Assembly: GCF_900101895.1 (NCBI RefSeq)
Contig: NZ_FMVF01000002.1
Location: 433,944 to 497,943 of the forward strand
Origin: Flavobacterium caeni
Lineage (GTDB): Bacteria > Bacteroidota > Bacteroidia > Flavobacteriales > Flavobacteriaceae
DNA length: 64,000 nt
Direction: 5' to 3'
Part shown: piece after piece, positions 8,608 through 16,190 of the stretch
Position numbering within the stretch: position 1 is the stretch's first letter
Layout: every line of letters begins with the position of its first letter
Made by a program: the position numbers and the translations under genes
The notes under the pieces: generated by a model
The model's input: only the letters and a program-made list of their open reading frames with translations
Told to the model about the DNA's origin: nothing
Databases searched by the model: none

Positions 8608-9035
8608 ACCCTGTGGTGGTCGGGCTTCCAATCGACAATACTTTTCTTGATCTTTTCGCCACCGATTTTCTCCAATCTCGCGCGTTCGATCAACGCAGGC
8701 AGTTCGGCATCCGAAGCAAAACGAAGCGAGAACAATTGCGAATCGCGTAGTTCATGTTCGAAGGCCTCGAGACGTTTTCCTGTCAGCGAAAAATACCGAT
8801 AACGCAATTCGAGCCGGATGATGCGGTCTTGCAGCGTGAGTGCATAATGCTGCCGTAGCATGTACGACAGCCACGCCACCAGCGCGAGCAAAACGGCTAT
8901 GGTCGACCAAATCAGGGTTTCGGTTTTCGTGAAGGCAAAATAGACCGATGCCGCCAAACCCATTGCGATAATCGGGTAAAATACAAAATGATGCGGCACA
9001 TAGTACCGGATGTGGTGTTTGTACGATTGTTCCAT
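8604..9035 (-). CDS. DUF6526-type membrane protein
   Basis: This 143-residue protein begins with a HHIRYYVPHHFVFYP segment. Two membrane helices follow (about 18-36 and 42-60), then a cytoplasmic amphipathic region with RLELRYRYFSLTGKRLE. I recognise the layout as the flavobacterial DUF6526 family, whose function is not known. It converges on the MFS gene. Confidence 0.75.
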   Translation of the reverse strand: MEQSYKHHIRYYVPHHFVFYPIIAMGLAASVYFAFTKTETLIWSTIAVLLALVAWLSYMLRQHYALTLQDRIIRLELRYRYFSLTGKRLEAFEHELRDSQLFSLRFASDAELPALIERARLEKIGGEKIKKSIVDWKPDHHRV

Positions 9036-9130
9036 ACCGAATATTTTAATACTAATTTAACGACTTCTGCCATACAAACCGATGCGACTCTGCCGCCAAA
9101 TGGCTACCTTTAGTCAAAAATTTTAAAAAC

Positions 9131-10171
9131 ATGATACCAGCAAAAGGCTATGCCGCCCAAGATGCCCAAACCGATCTGGCCCCGTGGGCTTTCGAACGTC
9201 GGGAATTGGGGCCGCACGATGTACAATTCGATATCCAATATTGTGGCGTTTGCCATTCAGACCTGCACCAGATCCGCGACGAGTGGGGTGGTGCTATTTT
9301 CCCGATGGTTCCCGGGCACGAAATCGTAGGGACGGTCGTGGCCGTAGGCGCCCACGTCAAGAAGTTCAAGGTAGGTGATTTGGCGGGCACGGGTTGCCTG
9401 GTGGATTCGTGCCGCACGTGTTCGAATTGCAACGACGGGCTCGAGCAGTATTGCGAAGGACAAAAAGTGTATACCTACAATTCTTTGGGCAAGGACGGTA
9501 TTCCGGCGCAGGGCGGTTACTCGAACACCATCGTTGTCCACGAAGATTTTGTGCTGCGCATTTCAAATCAAGTCGATCTGGCGGCCACCGCGCCGTTGCT
9601 TTGCGCGGGCATCACGACCTACTCGCCGTTGCGTCACTGGAAAGTGGGCAAGGGGCATCAGCTGGCCGTGCTCGGACTCGGCGGACTGGGGCATATGGCG
9701 GTCAAGTTTGGGGTCGCTTTTGGTGCCGAGGTGACGGTGTTGAGTACATCGCCGGCCAAAGAAGCCGATGCGCGCAAGCTTGGCGCACACCATTTCGTGG
9801 TCACTTCCGATCCTGCGCAAATGGAGGCCGCCCGTGGTCGTTTCGATTTTGTCCTCGATACGGTTTCGGCACCGCATGATTTGAACCAATACATGGGGCT
9901 TTTGCGTCGCGACGGCGTACACATTTGCGTGGGGTTGCCGCCGACACCGTTCCAGATCAGCGCGTTCACGTTGCTGGGCGGCCGAAAGAGTTTGGTAGGG
10001 TCGATGATCGGTGGATTGCCCGAAACGCAAGAAATGCTTGATTTTTGCGCAGCCAACGACATTGTATCCGACATCGAACTCATCGACATCAAAGACATCC
10101 ATACGGCATTCGACCGAATGATTGCAGGCGATGTACGGTATCGTTTTGTGATCGACATCGCAACGCTGTAG
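9131..10171 (+). CDS. Zinc-dependent NAD(P) alcohol dehydrogenase (YahK/CAD-like)
   Basis: This 346-residue medium-chain dehydrogenase has a catalytic-zinc cysteine (C41 in CGVCHSDLH) and the H63-E64 pair in PGHE, structural-zinc cysteines C94, C97, C100 and C108, and a Rossmann GLGGLGHMAVKFG motif near residue 178. Members reduce aldehydes to alcohols with NADPH, often broad-range. All key residues are present. A TACCTTTA near-consensus -7 box lies just upstream, and a rho-independent terminator at 10199 follows, so the gene appears to be transcribed alone. Confidence 0.92.
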   Translation: MIPAKGYAAQDAQTDLAPWAFERRELGPHDVQFDIQYCGVCHSDLHQIRDEWGGAIFPMVPGHEIVGTVVAVGAHVKKFKVGDLAGTGCLVDSCRTCSNCNDGLEQYCEGQKVYTYNSLGKDGIPAQGGYSNTIVVHEDFVLRISNQVDLAATAPLLCAGITTYSPLRHWKVGKGHQLAVLGLGGLGHMAVKFGVAFGAEVTVLSTSPAKEADARKLGAHHFVVTSDPAQMEAARGRFDFVLDTVSAPHDLNQYMGLLRRDGVHICVGLPPTPFQISAFTLLGGRKSLVGSMIGGLPETQEMLDFCAANDIVSDIELIDIKDIHTAFDRMIAGDVRYRFVIDIATL

Positions 10172-10198
10172 CCAATCGATAGCATTCGTATTAAAAAA

Positions 10199-10223
10199 AA
10201 ACACTCGGTTTCGGGTGTTTTTT
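10199..10223 (+). terminator. Rho-independent terminator after alcohol dehydrogenase
   Basis: The arms AAACACTCG and CGGGTGTTT pair around a GTTT loop, preceded by an A-run and followed by Ts. It lies 27 bases past the stop codon. Confidence 0.8.
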
Positions 10224-10325
10224 GCATTATAGGCGTGGCCGATAGGGCGGTATTTGTTGTAAGGATGGAAGTGAATCATGTAAAGGATGTAATCGCTAAA
10301 AGTCGCAACTTGCCACAAAAATGCC

Positions 10326-10754
10326 ATGGATTTTTTTGACAATACTTCAAATCTGACCATGCGAATCAACGGAGCCATCGAGACGCCGCCCGACAACAAC
10401 CGCGCGCTGTTCCGACAAAGCGTATTGGACACCATACTGCACATCCTGAAAACCGAACGCGTGTCGGTGGAGTACATCGGCTACAAGCCCGATCCGTCGG
10501 GCGTACATCCCATAGACCAGGAAGTCACCGAGTACGACGATTGTATTTATGTGAGTATGAATGTGACGGGATTTTCACTCAATCCGCTTGACGGCACAAC
10601 AACCAGCGACGATTTGGTCGCGACTTTCGTCGACCTTTTCGAAAGCAAAACCCACCGGCATCTTGCCGTCGAATCGGCGGTGGTCAGGAAAGCGAGCCGG
10701 CAGCGTTTCGTGGAGATGAGCAGCGATTGGAAGTTGTATTTAAGACATGGTTAG
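10326..10754 (+). CDS. Conserved-looking hypothetical protein
   Basis: This 142-residue soluble protein has no signal peptide or membrane segment. It mixes an N-terminal helical stretch (NRALFRQSVLDTILHILK), a short beta-rich middle (DDCIYVSMNVTGFSL) and a basic C-terminus. I do not recognise the family. It is followed by a hairpin-rich repeat cluster whose first stem can serve as its terminator. Confidence 0.65.
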   Translation: MDFFDNTSNLTMRINGAIETPPDNNRALFRQSVLDTILHILKTERVSVEYIGYKPDPSGVHPIDQEVTEYDDCIYVSMNVTGFSLNPLDGTTTSDDLVATFVDLFESKTHRHLAVESAVVRKASRQRFVEMSSDWKLYLRHG

Positions 10755-10887
10755 GTGTGGATTCGCTGCGTTTTGAAAATGTTGAGAGGCGAAAGTTGTT
10801 TGGGTCGGTTGTTTTTCTTTGATGTAGGGAAGGAGGTTGGCTGGATTTCGCTGCGCGACATCCAGAATGCGCTCCGTAGTCTAAGTG

Positions 10888-10927
10888 AAAAGCCATTTCA
10901 ATCAAAGATTGAAATGCTTTTGTTTTT
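10888..10927 (+). terminator. Terminator-like hairpin (unit 1)
   Basis: AAAAGCCATTTCAATC pairs with GATTGAAATGCTTTT around an AAA loop, with a T-rich tail. A copy with a perfect 15-bp stem lies at 11094-11133. It is placed to end transcription from the gene at 10326 and is bidirectional in principle. Confidence 0.7.
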
Positions 10928-11093
10928 AAGTGACCTCGACTGGATTTCGCTGCGCGACATCCAGCAAAGCTCCGCTTTGAAAACACTTAAAACAAAAAAA
11001 CGCTCAAGCGAGCTTGGCGTTTTTTCTTATTTAAGTATTTATTCGTGACCTCAACTGGAGTGAATATCCAGAATGCGCTCCGTAGTCTAAGTG

Positions 11094-11133
11094 AAAAGCA
11101 TTTCAATCAAAGATTGAAATGCTTTTGTTTTTT
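11094..11133 (+). terminator. Terminator-like hairpin (unit 2)
   Basis: A perfect 15-bp stem (11094-11108 with 11112-11126), AAA loop and T tail. It duplicates the hairpin at 10888. Confidence 0.65.
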
Positions 11134-11178
11134 AAAAATTGATTTTACGAGCGAGCTCGACATCAATTTTTAAAAAAC

Positions 11179-11206
11179 AAAAGCCTGAGCAATTGCTCAG
11201 GCTTTT
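11179..11206. terminator. Perfect 28-bp palindrome, bidirectional terminator-like
   Basis: AAAAGCCTGAGCAA is followed directly by its exact complement, giving a GC-rich stem flanked by A and T runs on both sides. It is the strongest stem in the cluster. Confidence 0.7.
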
Positions 11207-11279
11207 CCCTCTTAAGTGACCTCGACTGGATTTCGCTGCGCGACATCCAGCAAAGCTCCGCTTTGAAAACACTTAAAAC

Positions 11280-11312
11280 AAAAAAACGCTCAAGCGAGCT
11301 TGGCGTTTTTTC
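11280..11312 (-). terminator. Likely terminator of tRNA-Arg
   Basis: An AAAAAACGC..GCGTTTTTT stem with an inner AAGC/GCTT pairing lies 20 bases past the tRNA 3' end on the minus strand. An identical copy occurs at 10994-11026. Confidence 0.7.
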
Positions 11313-11331
11313 TTATTTAAGTATTTATTCG

Positions 11332-11405
11332 TGACCTCGACTGGATTCAAACCAGTAACCTTCTGAGCCGTAATCAGATGCGCTATTCAGTTGCGCCACG
11401 AGGCC
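11332..11405 (-). tRNA. tRNA-Arg (anticodon ACG)
   Basis: Read on the minus strand, all cloverleaf arms are present: acceptor GGCCTCG/CGAGGTC with discriminator A, D-arm GCGC/GCGC, anticodon stem TCTGA/TCAGA around loop TTACGGC (anticodon ACG), and T-arm ACTGG/CCAGT around TTTGAAT. CCA is not encoded. ACG would be read as ICG after deamination. Its 3' end is echoed in the repeat cluster downstream. Confidence 0.95.
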
Positions 11406-11488
11406 TAATGCGGGTGCAAATATACGCAATAAAGTCATATTTGCAAGTTCAAATTTAAATAAAAGCGAATTTTATTTTGCACAGATGA

Positions 11489-11632
11489 TTATTCGTCTAA
11501 CGCTCTTGCGGTTACAAAATAACGCCACGCGATGAGCGCCTTTTGCCATGACGATGCCTTGGTCAAATCGAGCCCTTGTTTGGTAAAACTCGGCAGCAGC
11601 AGCTTGTTTATCTTGGCCAATAACTTGAACAT
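11489..11632 (-). CDS. 47-residue conserved flavobacterial small protein
   Basis: The protein starts MFKLLAKINKLLLPSF and ends RYFVTARALDE. It is basic and amphipathic, with a lysine/leucine-rich N-terminus and a conserved-looking WQKALIAWRY segment. I recall similar ~47-residue proteins in Flavobacterium, often mislabelled SsrA-binding protein, but cannot confirm this here. Support for expression comes from a perfect TATATTTG -7 box at 11649-11656 with TTG 17 bp further upstream, leaving a short leader. It lies between the tRNA and the BlaR1-like gene. The function is unknown. Confidence 0.7.
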   Translation of the reverse strand: MFKLLAKINKLLLPSFTKQGLDLTKASSWQKALIAWRYFVTARALDE

Positions 11633-11648
11633 GGTGGGTGCGTTTGAA

Positions 11649-11676
11649 CAAATATAAGAAAAAAAGGCAGCCCCAA
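11649..11676 (-). promoter_or_regulatory. Promoter TTG-N17-TATATTTG of the 47-residue gene
   Basis: On the minus strand, TTG (11674-11676) and TATATTTG (11649-11656) are spaced 17 bp apart and end 16 bases before the start codon at 11632. The -33 part overlaps the terminator of the preceding gene. Confidence 0.6.
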
Positions 11677-11689
11677 AGCCGCCTTTTTC
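11658..11689 (-). terminator. Terminator of the BlaR1-like gene
   Basis: AAAAAGGCGGC pairs with GCTGCCTTTTTT around TTTGGG on the minus strand, 18 bases after the stop at 11707, with a T-run. Confidence 0.75.
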
Positions 11690-11706
11690 TCCTGATTGAA
11701 ATCTGC

Positions 11707-13467
11707 TTATCTTGATTTTGATGATGATTTCTTGGCCTTGAGCGCCGCTTTTTCCTTTTGGAGTTCGCGGCGTGCTTCTTCCAATTCGCGTTTGGATTCC
11801 TCCATCTCACGACGCGCTTCTTCCATTTCGCGTCGGGCTTCTTCCATTTCCTGCTTGGCGTCTTCGGCATCTTCTTCGGCAATACCGGCGTGGTGCCTTG
11901 CCAATTCAACCTGTTTGCGCGCGATACGGGCTTGGTCTTTGGCGATACGGACCCCGGCACGTGCTTGCGCCTTGATGCCCTCGATGTCTATTTCGGCCAT
12001 GATTTTGTCGGGGTCGATGTCGATGACTTCGCCGTTGCCCGAAACCACCACCTTGCCGTCCTTGCTGGTGATCGTTTTGACGTGTAAATTGTTATTGATG
12101 TCGGCTTTTACTTTTTCGAAGTCCACAAAACAAGGTGGGTCTGGTGGCAATGGAATGTGTTCGCCATTGACGATTACCATTGGTTCGTCGCCATCTTCGT
12201 CCGAATCATAACTGTAACTGTAGCTGTACACTTTTTTGCCCGAGCGGGTGCTGTCGGTTTCGGTATCGGCTACATCGTCGCTGTGGCGGATGATGCGTAC
12301 CTTTTTCTCCGAGCCGAACGCGATCGATCCGTCGTCCTTGCGTGTCAAACGCACGGGTTTGATCGGCTCGTCGCCCGACATCTGCCAGGTGCCCGACTGC
12401 TTGTTCTTGTCGTCGTACTGCGCCTTGATCGATACGATCTCGCCAGCGGCATTTCGTTTGACTTTCGAGAACTTGAGCTTGACGCCGTACTTTTGCTTGA
12501 ATTGATCCGAATAGGCTTCGAGCTGCGCGTCTGTGGTGTTTTTGTCGATGACGATTTCTTCAGAAGGCACCGGAAGCGCCACCACATCGGTTGTTTTTTC
12601 CTGCGCGATCACATTGACCTGAAAGTAAAACATGAACGCGGCGAGCACCGGTACGATGAGTGCATATTTCCAGGCATTCCACTTTTTCGATTGATTTTTG
12701 TTGAGCATAACGATTCGTTTTTTGATTAATGATTGATAAAAATGATTGGTGATTTCGACACAGTGTTCGTGCGTCGTTACTTTTAGCAGCGTAAACTGAT
12801 AGGCTTTCTTGTCGGAAATGTTCTTGAGCGCGCCGCTGTCGGCAATGAATTCAAGGTTTTGCAGCATCGCCTTTTTGTACAGCCAAACAAACGGGTTAAA
12901 CCAGAACAAGATGCAGAACAACCGCGCGACGAGCACGTCGGCCGAGTGTTTTTGTTCGCAATGCACCTTTTCGTGCTCGAGTATGTTCTCGAGTTCGGCG
13001 GCGCTGTACAAATCGGAATTGTACACGATGTAATTGAAGTAGGAGAACGGCGAGACGTTGTGCGGCACATCGACCAGTTTGAAATCGGCTTGCTGCTTGA
13101 CGGGCTGGCCCTTGATGGTTTTGACCAGGCTGCCGAAGTCGAAGATGAATTTAATCAGGAAAGCAAACAATCCGATGGCATAGGCGAGTGCGGCGACCAG
13201 GAACCAATCGATCTCAAACCCTGAGGTGGCAGGCGTTGCAGCCAGCGCGACGGGAACTTCGGTCCATTCGGCGTCGGGCGTCGGTTCTACCCAAACAATT
13301 TTTTTAAACGTAACCAGTGGCAGGCATATCGAAGTAACTAACCCTAACAATAAAAACCACCTGTTACTGTTAAAAAATGTCTCTTTGCGGAGCAGCAAAT
13401 AATAGGCGAGGTAAAACGCCGCGAGCAATGCGCCCGATTTGATGAGGTAAATGGCCAGCGTTTCCAT
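11707..13467 (-). CDS. M56 (BlaR1-like) membrane metallopeptidase with long coiled-coil tail
   Basis: This 586-residue protein has several N-terminal membrane helices (about 3-25, 37-57, 87-110, 183-198), a gluzincin site H165-E166-x-x-H169 with E206 in LEFIAD as probable third ligand, and one more membrane helix at ~268-285. In classic BlaR1 a penicillin-binding sensor follows. Here the C-terminal 300 residues are unlike that: an acidic/beta stretch, then ~60 residues of repeated MEEARRE heptads and a basic end. It is likely an inner-membrane protease that inactivates the BlaI-type repressor encoded one base upstream. The signal is unknown. Confidence 0.88.
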   Translation of the reverse strand: METLAIYLIKSGALLAAFYLAYYLLLRKETFFNSNRWFLLLGLVTSICLPLVTFKKIVWVEPTPDAEWTEVPVALAATPATSGFEIDWFLVAALAYAIGLFAFLIKFIFDFGSLVKTIKGQPVKQQADFKLVDVPHNVSPFSYFNYIVYNSDLYSAAELENILEHEKVHCEQKHSADVLVARLFCILFWFNPFVWLYKKAMLQNLEFIADSGALKNISDKKAYQFTLLKVTTHEHCVEITNHFYQSLIKKRIVMLNKNQSKKWNAWKYALIVPVLAAFMFYFQVNVIAQEKTTDVVALPVPSEEIVIDKNTTDAQLEAYSDQFKQKYGVKLKFSKVKRNAAGEIVSIKAQYDDKNKQSGTWQMSGDEPIKPVRLTRKDDGSIAFGSEKKVRIIRHSDDVADTETDSTRSGKKVYSYSYSYDSDEDGDEPMVIVNGEHIPLPPDPPCFVDFEKVKADINNNLHVKTITSKDGKVVVSGNGEVIDIDPDKIMAEIDIEGIKAQARAGVRIAKDQARIARKQVELARHHAGIAEEDAEDAKQEMEEARREMEEARREMEESKRELEEARRELQKEKAALKAKKSSSKSR

Positions 13468-13468
13468 C

Positions 13469-13828
13469 TTATTTCTTTTGTTCGATCATTTCCAGAATCT
13501 CGCGTAACTCGTCGGCAGAAATCTTGCTTTCCTTGGCAAAATGCGACACCATATTCTTGTAGGAGCCTTTGAAATAGGTGTCGATGGCATTGTTCATGAA
13601 CCGCTTGCGGTAATCCTCTTTTTTCACGACAGGGTAGTACTGGTGCGTGTTTCCGAACGCGTTGTGCGCCACAAAACCCTTTTCTTCGAGGTTGCGGATG
13701 ATCGTGCTCAGCGTGTTGTAGTGCGGCTGCTCGTCGTGCATCTCGGCCATGACCTCCTTGACGAACGCCTTTTCGAGCTTCCAGAGCACGTGCATGATTT
13801 CTTCTTCTTTGTTGGTTAGTTTTTGCAT
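13469..13828 (-). CDS. BlaI/MecI-family transcriptional repressor
   Basis: This 119-residue winged-helix protein starts LTNKEEEIMHVLWKLEKAFVKEVM, with a recognition region around HYNTLSTIIRNLEEKGFV and a wing containing YYPVVKKEDY. BlaI-type repressors bind DNA as dimers and are cleaved by the partner M56 protease. The protease gene starts one base after this stop codon, so the two form an operon. The leader is A/T-rich (AATAAAAAATA blocks), attached to a dispersed repeat. No clear TACA/TGTA operator was found. Confidence 0.92.
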   Translation of the reverse strand: MQKLTNKEEEIMHVLWKLEKAFVKEVMAEMHDEQPHYNTLSTIIRNLEEKGFVAHNAFGNTHQYYPVVKKEDYRKRFMNNAIDTYFKGSYKNMVSHFAKESKISADELREILEMIEQKK

Positions 13829-13831
13829 TGT

Positions 13832-13990
13832 CTTATTTTTTATTCTTTATTCCTATTTTTTATTGGGGCGTTGCCGCGCTTGATGTACTGTGTCTTGATC
13901 GAAATTTGTTGGCGCGGCCGGGCTTTTCGCGGTGCGCTCCCGATAGCTATCGGGATTGCTTCACCCGAGGCCTTTGGCCGAATTGACCGA
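13832..13990 (-). repeat. Dispersed GC-rich repeat upstream of blaI-like gene
   Basis: In the gene direction it reads GCCCGGCCGCGCC, an A/T spacer, GATCAAGACA, GCGCGGCAACGCC, then AATAAAAAATA up to the start codon. The same order occurs in front of tcdA (17683-17817). CCCGATAGCTATCGGG, a 16-base palindrome, lies at its outer part. It is similar to intergenic repeats I associate with flavobacterial genomes. Confidence 0.6.
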
Positions 13991-14040
13991 AGGTAATCCC
14001 TAACGCGGAGGTTTAATCGTTTAATCGGTAAACTTTAAAC

Positions 14041-14160
14041 TTTACGACTTTACGACTTTATGACTTTATGACTTTATGACTTTATGACTTTATGACTTTA
14101 TGACTTTATGACTTTATGACTTTATGACTTTATGACTTTATGACTTTATGACTTTATGAC
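14041..14160. repeat. 8-bp microsatellite (TTTATGAC)n
   Basis: Two TTTACGAC units are followed by thirteen perfect TTTATGAC units, 120 bases in all. The unit length is not a multiple of three and no gene spans it, so length changes could only alter spacing or structure. It ends 19 bases before a triple dyad array. Confidence 0.95.
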
Positions 14161-14179
14161 CACCACGATCCAAACCTAC

Positions 14180-14235
14180 AACTATATTTCTAGTTACGCA
14201 ACTATATTTTTAGTTATTTAACTAATTTTTAAGTT
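14180..14235 (+). promoter_or_regulatory. Three phased 16-bp dyads, probable operator array
   Basis: AACTATATTTCTAGTT (14180), AACTATATTTTTAGTT (14200) and AACTAATTTTTAAGTT (14220) are each inverted repeats of AACTA/TAGTT form, exactly 20 bp apart, about two helical turns. They precede the -7 box at 14261. This looks like a cooperative repressor or activator site. The regulator is unknown. Confidence 0.7.
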
Positions 14236-14260
14236 TTATAACGCAATGACTCTTAATGCG

Positions 14261-14268
14261 TACCTTTG
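14261..14268 (+). promoter_or_regulatory. -7 box TACCTTTG
   Basis: A perfect TAnnTTTG match 20 bases upstream of ATG 14289. No good TTG is seen at the usual distance, which fits a promoter depending on a bound activator, although that is inference. Confidence 0.55.
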
Positions 14269-14288
14269 TTACACCAGTAAAACAGGGC

Positions 14289-14837
14289 ATGGAGACAAAA
14301 ACCTACCACCGCGGCAATTTTCACAAACATACCTTTTGCGTGTTCCGTCAGGTGGGCCTTTTCGAAATCGCGGGGTTGACGCTCGGTTACAAAAGCAAGT
14401 CGGGCAGCAGCTACTATTTTACGAATGATGGGGTGTACCGGCTTTCGAACCACTGGGGCCGCGCGGCCAACTGCAAATGGAGGCTCGAATCAAACGGCGA
14501 TACTGCCGAGCGCACCAAACTGGGTTACGCCGCATGGACTTGGTTTTGCCGCGACAACGACCAGGAAAAGCTCTATTTTATCGAGTGGGTAGGAGGTAGC
14601 GTGCAATTTGCGCACAAAGACCAGGCGTCCTACAACGGACAGTTTTTGCGTACGGCATCCGACACCATGAAACGCATCCGGCAAATCCGCAACCTGCTGG
14701 AGAACGATGGCTGGACGGCCTACTATCGGCAAGACAATCCGGAAGCATTAAAAGAAAACGTGGTGCATCAAATGATCGCGACCGATCAATCGCTGTCGCA
14801 AATCAAATCGGCAATAAAAAATAGTAATAGAAAATAA
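14289..14837 (+). CDS. Unrecognised soluble protein under an unusual control region
   Basis: This 182-residue protein begins METKTYHRGNFHKHTF. There is no signal peptide or membrane helix. The first ~130 residues are aromatic and beta-rich (GVYRLSNHWGRAANCKW, AAWTWFCRDNDQEKLYFIEW) and the last ~50 are helical. The start at 14289 is preferred to 14256 because the -7 box lies between them. I do not recognise the family. The upstream region combines a microsatellite and three phased dyads, so expression is probably tightly regulated. It converges on the MFS gene eight bases downstream. Confidence 0.7.
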   Translation: METKTYHRGNFHKHTFCVFRQVGLFEIAGLTLGYKSKSGSSYYFTNDGVYRLSNHWGRAANCKWRLESNGDTAERTKLGYAAWTWFCRDNDQEKLYFIEWVGGSVQFAHKDQASYNGQFLRTASDTMKRIRQIRNLLENDGWTAYYRQDNPEALKENVVHQMIATDQSLSQIKSAIKNSNRK

Positions 14838-14845
14838 AGAATAAA

Positions 14846-16057
14846 CTACCGGTTCTCGGCCGCCAACAACCGCTGTATCCACAAGCAAACTCCAACGGCC
14901 ATCACACCCACGGCGCCCATAAACACCCAATTGAAGACATAGCCAAAGTGATCGATGATTTCCATCCCGCATTTGGAACTCATGATGTGCGCAAGGCTGA
15001 AACTCATCGTGAACAGCGCCATGTAACGGCCCTCGTGACCTTTGGGTGCACGGCTCATCGCAAACGAGTTCGAGAACGGAAAGATGAACATCTCGCCAAA
15101 ACTCATCAATATGATGCTAAAAATCAGCAAGCCCGCCCAACCTTCGGGAAGCAATACAAAGAAACTGAGGCCCATCATGACCGCACCCCACATCAGCAGC
15201 TTTATTTTGGGGATGGCGTGGCGCTCAGAAATGCTTACGATGGGCATCTCAAGCAGGAAAATGAGCAAGCCGTTGAGCATCAACAAAAGCCCGGTGTCGA
15301 CTTCGGTCAGGTTGTACTGCTCGCGGTGGTACAACGGCAAGGTCGTGAACAGCTGGAAGAAAATCATCGAGGTGACAAAGCATACAAACAAAAACAGCCA
15401 AAAGATACGGTCCTTGAAAACCGATTGCACGGGTGTGGCGTCGTGGGCGCGGTGGTGTTCGGGGTTCTTTTTTTCCTTGACCAGCATTGCAAAAGCCGAG
15501 ATGGCGATGATGCAGGTGGCGCCGTCTACCCAAAACAGACCCTGGTAGCCAACACCCATGATGATGAGTCCGCCCAACGCAGGACCGACAGAAAAGCCAA
15601 GGTTAACGGCCAGCCGAACAAGTGTAAGCGCACGCGTACGGTTCTCGGGTTTGGCGTAGGCCGTGAGCGAAACAAACATGGCCGGACGGAACATGTCGGC
15701 CACGCTCATGATCACAAACATGCCTGCGCACAACCCCCAGAACGATTGGATGAATTGAAGCGAAATGAATAAGATTCCACTTGTGAACAAGCTGAAAACC
15801 ATGATTTTGTAAAACCCGATTTTGTCGGTGAGCTTGCCGCCCAGCCAGGACCCCAGCATCGACCCGAGACCAAAACTCACCATGATCCAGCCTACTTCGC
15901 CGTACGAAAAGCCCAGATCTTCCTTAAGGTATTTGGACAAAAACGGCAGGACCATCATGCCCGCGCGGTTGACAAACGTGATGATGGCCAGGATCCAGAT
16001 CTCGCGCGAAAAGCCCTTGAAGTTGTTGATGTAGCGGCGCAGTCCGGATTTGATCAT
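14846..16057 (-). CDS. Major facilitator superfamily transporter
   Basis: This 403-residue protein has twelve predicted helices. The loop after helix 2 reads GGKLTDKIGFYK, the MFS signature, and the helix-5 region has NLGFSVGPALGG, typical of drug/proton antiporters of the MFS_1 group. The start at 16057 is chosen because a TAAATTTG -7 box lies at 16076-16083 on the same strand, and the 68 residues encoded further upstream look random and run into a repeat element. Confidence 0.88.
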   Translation of the reverse strand: MIKSGLRRYINNFKGFSREIWILAIITFVNRAGMMVLPFLSKYLKEDLGFSYGEVGWIMVSFGLGSMLGSWLGGKLTDKIGFYKIMVFSLFTSGILFISLQFIQSFWGLCAGMFVIMSVADMFRPAMFVSLTAYAKPENRTRALTLVRLAVNLGFSVGPALGGLIIMGVGYQGLFWVDGATCIIAISAFAMLVKEKKNPEHHRAHDATPVQSVFKDRIFWLFLFVCFVTSMIFFQLFTTLPLYHREQYNLTEVDTGLLLMLNGLLIFLLEMPIVSISERHAIPKIKLLMWGAVMMGLSFFVLLPEGWAGLLIFSIILMSFGEMFIFPFSNSFAMSRAPKGHEGRYMALFTMSFSLAHIMSSKCGMEIIDHFGYVFNWVFMGAVGVMAVGVCLWIQRLLAAENR

Positions 16058-16075
16058 GTGAAGATTGGGTTTGTG

Positions 16076-16083
16076 CAAATTTA
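16076..16083 (-). promoter_or_regulatory. -7 box TAAATTTG for the MFS gene
   Basis: A perfect TAnnTTTG on the minus strand, 18 bases before the start codon at 16057. Confidence 0.5.
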
Positions 16084-16190
16084 CAAAGTAGCGGCGAAAC
16101 TCGGATGAAGTTTTGAAGTAATTCAATCCCAATGATTCTTGGCTTGAACAAAGCGATGGGCGGGTAGTAAGGAGTATTTCTAGGGTGGAT

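Larger units (their letters stand above)
10841..11340. repeat. Hairpin-rich repeat cluster echoing the 3' end of tRNA-Arg
   Basis: GTGACCTC, the reverse complement of the tRNA-Arg acceptor end, occurs at 10930, 11045, 11216 and in the tRNA itself at 11331, spaced 115, 171 and 115 bases. The 115-base units 10930-11044 and 11216-11330 look identical. A second unit (10841-10928, repeated at about 11054-11133) carries a CATTTCAATC stem. Between them, 11128-11206 adds more palindromes. CTGGAT and ATCCAG arms enclose TTCGCTGCGCGAC in three copies, resembling a T-arm. A short frame running through it is only translated repeat. Confidence 0.8.

Noticed and set aside
10755..11048. 97-codon open frame on the plus strand
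   Set aside because: It simply translates the hairpin repeat cluster (WISLRDIQ occurs twice because the DNA is repeated). Not a gene.
14041..14160. Possible CRISPR array
   Set aside because: It is an uninterrupted 8-bp tandem repeat with no spacers and no cas genes nearby.
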